In this document: positions 59,582 through 64,000 of the stretch, one piece after another
Layout: each line of letters opens with the position of its first letter
How positions within the stretch are numbered: position 1 is the stretch's first letter
Assembly: GCA_017430455.1 (NCBI GenBank)
Contig: JAFRMX010000012.1
Span: forward strand, 85,006-149,005
DNA from: Oscillospiraceae bacterium
Lineage (GTDB): Bacteria; Bacillota; Clostridia; Oscillospirales; Oscillospiraceae
Length of the DNA: 64,000 nt
Direction: 5' to 3'
Program-made: the position numbers and the translations under genes
Notes under the pieces: generated by a model
Databases searched by the model: none
The model's input: the letters and a program-made list of their open reading frames with translations, nothing else
Told to the model about the DNA's origin: nothing

Positions 59582-61522
59582 ATGAAGAAAAGTGCAAAAT
59601 TCTGGCTTGTAATTGCCCTGTGTTTATGCCTGATTGGCACGCTGGGCGCCAGTTTCGTTCAGTCCTCCGGAGGCAAGGTAGAAATAAGGCAGCAAACTCT
59701 TGAAACTCCCTATGGACCGCTTAACATTTTGATTTATAAGCCAAAGACAGCGACGGTAGACAATCCGGCTCCTGGCGTTGTAGTATGTTCGGGTATGTGC
59801 GATAACCTGCAGAAACAGGCAGACTATGCCGTCGAGCTTTCCCGCAGAGGATGTGTCGTAGTCGCCATGGATCAGGTTTATCATGGCAACTCCGGTGAAT
59901 TTGCAACCGAGCAATACGTCACCAATGACGAAGGAAGGTATTTCGACGTCAAAACTCAAAGCTTTGTAGACTCCAAGGCTGATGCTACCAATTTCCAGTC
60001 TCACGGCATGATCGAAGTGGTTGAATATATGTACAACTGCATGGGTTATGTGGATAAGGACAGAATTGGCTGCACAGGTCACTCCCAGGGCGGTGTCAAT
60101 GCTACCCGTACTATGCGTTTCTACCATTATCAGGGCACCGTCGGAGACGGAATCAACAAGATACACGCAATGTTCAGCCAGTCGTGCAATGAGGCCACTC
60201 TTCCGGGAGAAATGGATGGGGTCGATGTCGGTTATATTATCGGTCAGAACGATGAAATATTCCTGTTCACATATTATGCCCAGTTGGGCAAAGGCCTGAA
60301 TTCTATTCCGGAAGTTCTTGAATGGCACAAGAACGAATTGATGACCAATGAAGCGATGTATTATGCCGAGCCTGCTGATGTAAAAGACAGCGGTGTCTCA
60401 TATAGCGAATATGTATACAACAAAGACGGCGATATACGCGTATTCAACACCAATTCCGGTGACCATTGCGTGCAGCACTGGAGCCCCAGCGCTATCGCTT
60501 ACGGTACAGACTTGTTTATGAGATCGTTTGACATGAACCCGGGTATAGAACCCACAAAACAGGTATGGCAGATCAAGGAATTCTTTAACGGTGTAGGCCT
60601 TCTCGGATTCTTTATGTTTATCGGTGCATTCGCCGGTGTAATGATACAGACTCCGTTCTTCAAGACTCTCGCTGTTTCCGAAGAAACTGTCGAAGAGCGC
60701 AAGTTTGAAAAGCCTTCGACAACTGTCGAGAAGGTCGTCTATTGGGCAGGCATTATCATTCTGGGATTCCTGCCGGGCTTCCTATTCCCGACTCTTATGG
60801 GGCAAAGTTGGATGACTAACAACATGGCATTCTCAGATCAGACTATGAGCCAATTCACTCAGTTCGTGTTCGGCACCGGTCTTATTATGATTGCCTTTGT
60901 TATCCTCGTCTATTTCGTGTTCTTCAGGAAAAAGGCCACTGCCGCAAACTTCGGTCTCAGCTTTAAAGGCGAGGCTGATTCAGATGAATCTGTGCTTGTA
61001 AAGATATGCAAGACTATTCTTCTTGCCCTGATTGTTTGCGTGGTTTCATATTCTATTGTCTTCATTTCGGTCGGCCTCTTCAATGTTGACTACCGCTTCT
61101 TTGAAATGGGAGTATGCACGTTCACATGGCAGAAATTCTCACATTATTTTGCCTATATTATCTTCTGGCTTGTATGGGCAGCAGGTGTTGCTCTTGCTGG
61201 AAACCTGAATTACCGTAAAGGCATGAATGAAAGAGCGGTTATGGCAATTACTTCTGTAATAAACGCCGTTGGTCTTGGAGTCCTCCTGATTCCGTACTAT
61301 ACTTCTTTTGCCAGAAACGGACTCCCTGCAAAGGATTACGGCGACATTTACAGAACATTTCCGATGATTCCAACTATTGCAATTGTTACGCTTCTTTCCA
61401 GAAGGCTTTATAAGAAAACTGGGAATATATGGCTTTCTACTTTGATCGTTGGATTAATGATTTGTCTTATAACACTTGCAAATCTTGCCACCTTCCACTT
61501 CTGGACTTGGCCTGGGCTTTAA
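59582..61522 (+). CDS. Alpha/beta hydrolase with C-terminal polytopic membrane domain (second paralogue)
   Basis: 646 residues, same design as the upstream gene. An N-terminal helix (about 7-27) is followed by a hydrolase domain at about 35-320: APGVVVCSGMCDNLQKQADY, CVVVAMDQVYHGNSGEF, nucleophile Ser168 in GCTGHSQGGVNATR, and a likely catalytic His in NTNSGDHCVQHW. Seven or eight membrane helices span about 340-640. Sequence drift between the two is large while architecture is kept, pointing to an old duplication. AAAGGAG precedes the ATG. The terminator at 59313-59339 and the 59361-59453 repeat lie between the two genes, so it may have its own promoter. Confidence 0.8.
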   Translation: MKKSAKFWLVIALCLCLIGTLGASFVQSSGGKVEIRQQTLETPYGPLNILIYKPKTATVDNPAPGVVVCSGMCDNLQKQADYAVELSRRGCVVVAMDQVYHGNSGEFATEQYVTNDEGRYFDVKTQSFVDSKADATNFQSHGMIEVVEYMYNCMGYVDKDRIGCTGHSQGGVNATRTMRFYHYQGTVGDGINKIHAMFSQSCNEATLPGEMDGVDVGYIIGQNDEIFLFTYYAQLGKGLNSIPEVLEWHKNELMTNEAMYYAEPADVKDSGVSYSEYVYNKDGDIRVFNTNSGDHCVQHWSPSAIAYGTDLFMRSFDMNPGIEPTKQVWQIKEFFNGVGLLGFFMFIGAFAGVMIQTPFFKTLAVSEETVEERKFEKPSTTVEKVVYWAGIIILGFLPGFLFPTLMGQSWMTNNMAFSDQTMSQFTQFVFGTGLIMIAFVILVYFVFFRKKATAANFGLSFKGEADSDESVLVKICKTILLALIVCVVSYSIVFISVGLFNVDYRFFEMGVCTFTWQKFSHYFAYIIFWLVWAAGVALAGNLNYRKGMNERAVMAITSVINAVGLGVLLIPYYTSFARNGLPAKDYGDIYRTFPMIPTIAIVTLLSRRLYKKTGNIWLSTLIVGLMICLITLANLATFHFWTWPGL

Positions 61523-61572
61523 TACAGCCTCGATCTATAAATCCGAGTTCTCTATACTTTTTAGCATAGCAA

Positions 61573-61606
61573 ATTACCCCTGGACGAAGGTCCGGGGGTA
61601 ATTTTT
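61573..61606 (+). terminator. Intrinsic terminator after the second hydrolase-membrane gene
   Basis: ATTACCCCTGGAC (61573-61585) pairs with GTCCGGGGGTAAT (61590-61602) with one mismatch; TTTT follows. Confidence 0.88.
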
Positions 61607-61618
61607 AATAATAAGGTA

Positions 61619-61656
61619 CGGATTGCCGCGCCGGTTTGCGAACCGGCTCGCAATGA
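61619..61656. repeat. Dispersed hairpin repeat (GGATTGCCGCG...CGCAATGACA)
   Basis: CGGATTGCCGCGCCGGTT pairs with AACCGG..CGCAATGACA around TGCG. It is the most intact copy of the repeat seen at 54466 and 59361, immediately after the end of the hydrolase operon. Confidence 0.7.
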
Positions 61657-61661
61657 CAGAT

Positions 61662-62330
61662 CTATTCGAACCCGTCCATCCACTCGTTTATCCGGAAGTA
61701 TTTCTTGGGCTCCGGGCAGGCCTCTTTCAGTATCTCGGGGAGCTTATCGGGAGATATGCAGTGTATGCCTTCGATCATCTCCCGGTAGTTTCTGGACCTG
61801 TCGAAGACCAGGCAGCCCACCACTTCCATTTTTCTGGCGTATTTATGGTGCAGATTGAACCTGCTGCAGTAGCCCTGGGTCTGTTTCAGATAACGGCTGA
61901 AGTTCGGAGTGTTTTTTGAAGTCTCCTTGAATTCCAGAACGAAGACCGTATTTCTCTCGAGCAGGATGATGTCCGGCCTTTTGCAGACCTTGCGCTCCGT
62001 GCGTCTCCTTGCAAAGAGCTGTTTCGTCGGTACGGAGTATTCGACGATCAGATAGAGATTCGAGTATTTCGGGTGCTTTCTGAACTGTTTTATAAGCGCC
62101 GCGAAGCATTTCTCCCAGACCTTCACCTGGTATTCCGTCGCCTCGGCGTTGATGACGTTTTTAAGCTGCTTTGCCGTCTCCTCGCTGAGCTCCTTCGGGT
62201 CGAGAGTCATGAAGTTTCCGACTGTATAATACCCGCAGCATTTCCCTGCGTATTCCCTGTCGAAAAGCGCCCTGAAGTTTTTCTTTTTATTCGCGTCCGC
62301 CATCCGGCGAAGCGGCGGGGCTTTGCGCAT
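61662..62330 (-). CDS. Small PD-(D/E)XK nuclease-fold protein
   Basis: 222 residues. The central motif RPDIILLERNTVFVLEFKET contains Asp, then Glu-Phe-Lys at the spacing of the PD-(D/E)XK nuclease core, with a downstream QTQGYCSRF helix. A long charged N-terminal helical part (SEETAKQLKNVINAEA) precedes it. The pattern resembles the N-terminal nuclease-like domain found in DUF2075/schlafen-type helicases, here as a free-standing protein. No methylase or helicase is adjacent, so a restriction-modification role is unsupported. GGGAGAG precedes the ATG at 62330. It begins 17 bp after the end of the oxidoreductase gene, and the two are likely co-transcribed. Confidence 0.7.
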   Translation of the reverse strand: MRKAPPLRRMADANKKKNFRALFDREYAGKCCGYYTVGNFMTLDPKELSEETAKQLKNVINAEATEYQVKVWEKCFAALIKQFRKHPKYSNLYLIVEYSVPTKQLFARRRTERKVCKRPDIILLERNTVFVLEFKETSKNTPNFSRYLKQTQGYCSRFNLHHKYARKMEVVGCLVFDRSRNYREMIEGIHCISPDKLPEILKEACPEPKKYFRINEWMDGFE

Positions 62331-62347
62331 CCTGCTTCTCTCCCTTT

Positions 62348-63343
62348 TTACTCTTTTATCATCTTCGCGGGGAGCTCCGAATCTATCAGAAGCGCCCTGC
62401 CTATGCCTATAAGATCGGCCTTTTTCTCTTCCAGCAGCTTCTCAGCGTGAAAGGCGTCCGTTATTCCTCCGGTGAGCAGCACGGGAAGCTCCGTTCCGGC
62501 CTTGGCTGCCTCGCTTAGCTCGGAGAACCAGCCCTGCTCCCTGCCTTTGAGTATGAATCCGCAGAGGCCTCCGGTGATGCTGATCATATCTGCCCCGGCC
62601 TTCTGAAATCTTTCCGCCGCTTCAGGCACGTCCCCGACTTCCGAGCCTCCCGGCATGTGATCCGCAGCTCCGAACCTCACGGAGATGAGAAAGTCCTTCC
62701 CGCAGATTTCCCGTATCGCCTTTATTATCTCGCACTGCAGCCTTGTCCTGCCTTCAACGGTGGCCCCGGTATATTCGTCCTCACGGCGGTTGGTGAGCGG
62801 CGAGTAGAACTGGTTTAAGAGATATCCGTGGGCAGAGTGGACCTCGGCTCCGTCCATTCCCGCGGCTTTCGCCCTGAGGGCGGCTTTTACAAAGCAGTCT
62901 CTGATCCTCGCAATGTCGTCCTTATCCATGGCGCGGGGCACATTTATGCTCCCTCTGGCTGCAAAGCGCGGATTGACAACAGCGCTGCTGGAGATCTTCT
63001 GAGTCCCCGGATCGCACTCCGTCAGAGAGCCGGAGTGATTTATCTGCAAAATGACCGGAATGCCATTGCGGTGAATGACTCCGGCGAGCTTTTTAAAGCC
63101 CTCGACCGAATCGTCACTTGCGGCCGAGATCTGCTTGGACGAGGCCTTCCCCTCCGGGCTGACAAATACATGTTCCGTGACGACAAGCCCCAGACCTCCG
63201 GAGCGCGTCTTTTCATCGTAATATCGGAGAATATCTTCATTTACAAGTCCGTCGCCCGATTTCTCGGTCGCCATAGGAGGCATTACAAGCCTTGTTTCGA
63301 GCTCCAGGCTCCCGACCTTTAGGTGTGTATTCAGTATCTTCAT
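62348..63343 (-). CDS. NADH:flavin oxidoreductase, old yellow enzyme family
   Basis: 331 residues, one TIM-barrel domain; the longer Fe-S/FAD extension of 2,4-dienoyl-CoA reductase-like relatives is missing. Family motifs: ETRLVMPPMATEKS near the N-terminus, ILQINHSGSLTE, GMDGAEVHSAHGYLLNQFYSPLTNRREDEYTG (the substrate-binding His pair and NRR(x)D) and VLLTGGITDAFHAEKLL near the flavin phosphate site. It should bind FMN and reduce activated C=C bonds or related substrates with NAD(P)H. GGGAAAGGA precedes the ATG. It is followed by the PD-(D/E)XK-like gene. Confidence 0.92.
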   Translation of the reverse strand: MKILNTHLKVGSLELETRLVMPPMATEKSGDGLVNEDILRYYDEKTRSGGLGLVVTEHVFVSPEGKASSKQISAASDDSVEGFKKLAGVIHRNGIPVILQINHSGSLTECDPGTQKISSSAVVNPRFAARGSINVPRAMDKDDIARIRDCFVKAALRAKAAGMDGAEVHSAHGYLLNQFYSPLTNRREDEYTGATVEGRTRLQCEIIKAIREICGKDFLISVRFGAADHMPGGSEVGDVPEAAERFQKAGADMISITGGLCGFILKGREQGWFSELSEAAKAGTELPVLLTGGITDAFHAEKLLEEKKADLIGIGRALLIDSELPAKMIKE

Positions 63344-63457
63344 GCTTTCAGATCCTTTCCCTGCCTCTGCAGACCGCCGCGGTTTTATCGTCAGTAACTG
63401 ATTTTAACAAAAATGCATCTTCGTGTCTACTTTTCCCGGATCTGCCCGAAAACAAAA

Positions 63458-63490
63458 TAAAAAAACCTCAGACATTTCTGTCTGAGGTTT
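63458..63490 (-). terminator. Terminator of the rRNA operon
   Basis: AAAACCTCAGACA (63461-63473) pairs with TGTCTGAGGTTTT (63478-63490); on the minus strand a T-run (A-run 63458-63464 on plus) follows the hairpin, directly after 5S rRNA. Confidence 0.93.
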
Positions 63491-63493
63491 TCT

Positions 63494-63611
<118 letters not shown>

Positions 63612-63614
63612 TGC

Positions 63615-63690
63615 TGGTACACCATCGGGGACTCGAACCCCGGACACCCTGATTAAGAGTCAGGTGCTCTACCAACTGAGCTAATGGTGC
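63615..63690 (-). tRNA. tRNA-Lys (anticodon CTT)
   Basis: 76 nt on the minus strand with an encoded CCA. The acceptor GCACCAT pairs with ATGGTGT; the anticodon arm is CCTGA-CTCTTAA-TCAGG, so positions 34-36 are CTT; the T arm contains GGTTCGAGTCC. It lies between tRNA-Glu and 5S rRNA. Confidence 0.95.
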
Positions 63691-63696
63691 ATAAAA

Positions 63697-63771
63697 TGGT
63701 GACCCGAGGGAGAGTCGAACTCCCGATTGGGGCGTGAGAGGCCCCCGTCTTGACCACTTGACCATCGGGCC
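63697..63771 (-). tRNA. tRNA-Glu (anticodon CTC)
   Basis: 75 nt on the minus strand with an encoded CCA. The acceptor GGCCCGA pairs with TCGGGTC; the anticodon arm is GGGGC-CTCTCAC-GCCCC, giving CTC at 34-36; the T arm contains AGTTCGACTCT. It lies between 23S rRNA and tRNA-Lys. Confidence 0.95.
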
Positions 63772-63847
63772 GGGTATTTCCTTTTTTGCGCCCTGAAAAC
63801 TGAACAGGAAGGAAAAAGCAAGGGGATATACCTGCATGCTTGAAATA

Positions 63848-64000
63848 CAAGGTCAAGCCCTCGGGTTATTAGTACCGGTCAGCTGAACACGTTACCGTGC
63901 TTACACCTCCGGCCTATCAACGAGGTAGTCTTCCTCGTCCCTTACTCCTTTCGGATGGGAGATCTTATCTCAGGGGGAGTTTCACGCTTAGATGCCTTCA
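63848..64000 (-). rRNA. rrl: 23S ribosomal RNA, 3' end (partial)
   Basis: The minus strand of this segment is the 3' terminal region of 23S rRNA: the plus strand reads GGTTATTAGTACCGGTCAGC and CCGGCCTATCAACGAGGTAG, the complements of the conserved 3' domain. The 5' part lies beyond the window. The 3' boundary near 63848 is approximate. Confidence 0.93.

Noticed and set aside
61662..62330. Restriction endonuclease of an R-M system
   Set aside because: The nuclease-like core is present but no methyltransferase or specificity gene is nearby.

Overview
The window reads as chromosomal DNA of a Gram-positive anaerobe of the Clostridia (Bacillota). The evidence is a perfect CIRCE operator before an hrcA-grpE-dnaK-dnaJ operon, a sepF-divIVA-ileS-lspA-rluD cell-division block, strong Shine-Dalgarno sites with frequent TTG/GTG starts, lipoproteins with the Clostridia-style leader MKKxLALxLALxM, a QueT-type ECF component, and MutS/MutL with an endonuclease-type MutL. 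I cannot name the genus.

Layout. 1-527: the 3' end of a carboxylesterase. 528-1259: a non-coding stretch packed with TGACAG palindromes. 1260-6091: the HrcA/CIRCE heat-shock operon on the minus strand. 6132-7991: a Na/phosphate-cotransporter-like protein with a PhoU tail. 8456-14335: a complete five-gene oligopeptide ABC transporter (opp1). 14418-16691: an oligoendopeptidase and a small membrane protein. 16792-24365: a second opp-type transporter (opp2) with an enlarged binding protein and an enlarged OppC-type permease, ending in a small membrane protein. 24488-25936: an aminoacyl-histidine dipeptidase. Uptake systems and peptidases together make 8.4-26 kb a peptide-use region.

25998-31226 (minus) holds miaB-mutS-CPBP protease-queT; divergent from it, 31333-42030 holds mutL-miaA-yggS-sepF-divIVA-ileS-lspA-rluD plus a small membrane protein and a P-loop ATPase. 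42109-51923 is a visibly AT-richer block: a LacI regulator divergent from a TRAP transporter, a GNAT enzyme, nagB, two SIS-domain proteins, an aldose-epimerase-like protein and nagA. It looks like a LacI-controlled amino-sugar pathway without a recognisable kinase. 52070-54300 is a LexA-like/RecA-fold ATPase pair followed by a second cluster of TGACAG palindromes. 54555-56315 is an unusual fusion of a DUF3089 hydrolase with a cyclohexadienyl-dehydratase-like domain. 56403-61522 is a MarR regulator divergent from two tandem hydrolase-membrane proteins, with an 18-bp palindrome inside their promoter. 61662-63343 carries a small PD-(D/E)XK-type protein and an old-yellow-enzyme-type oxidoreductase. 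The window ends in the 3' part of an rRNA operon on the minus strand, in the order 23S - tRNA-Glu(CTC) - tRNA-Lys(CTT) - 5S.

Most notable: (i) the opp1 binding protein is arranged as a circular permutation, with the normal C-terminal segment placed directly after the lipoprotein signal; (ii) two clusters of long TGACAG inverted repeats lie 53 kb apart, one immediately behind the LexA/ATPase pair; (iii) the DUF3089-PheC fusion; (iv) the MarR-controlled pair of hydrolases with polytopic membrane domains; (v) the TRAP/nag/SIS cluster; (vi) LspA with a ~270-residue charged tail. Family assignments are from reading the sequence; no database search was run.
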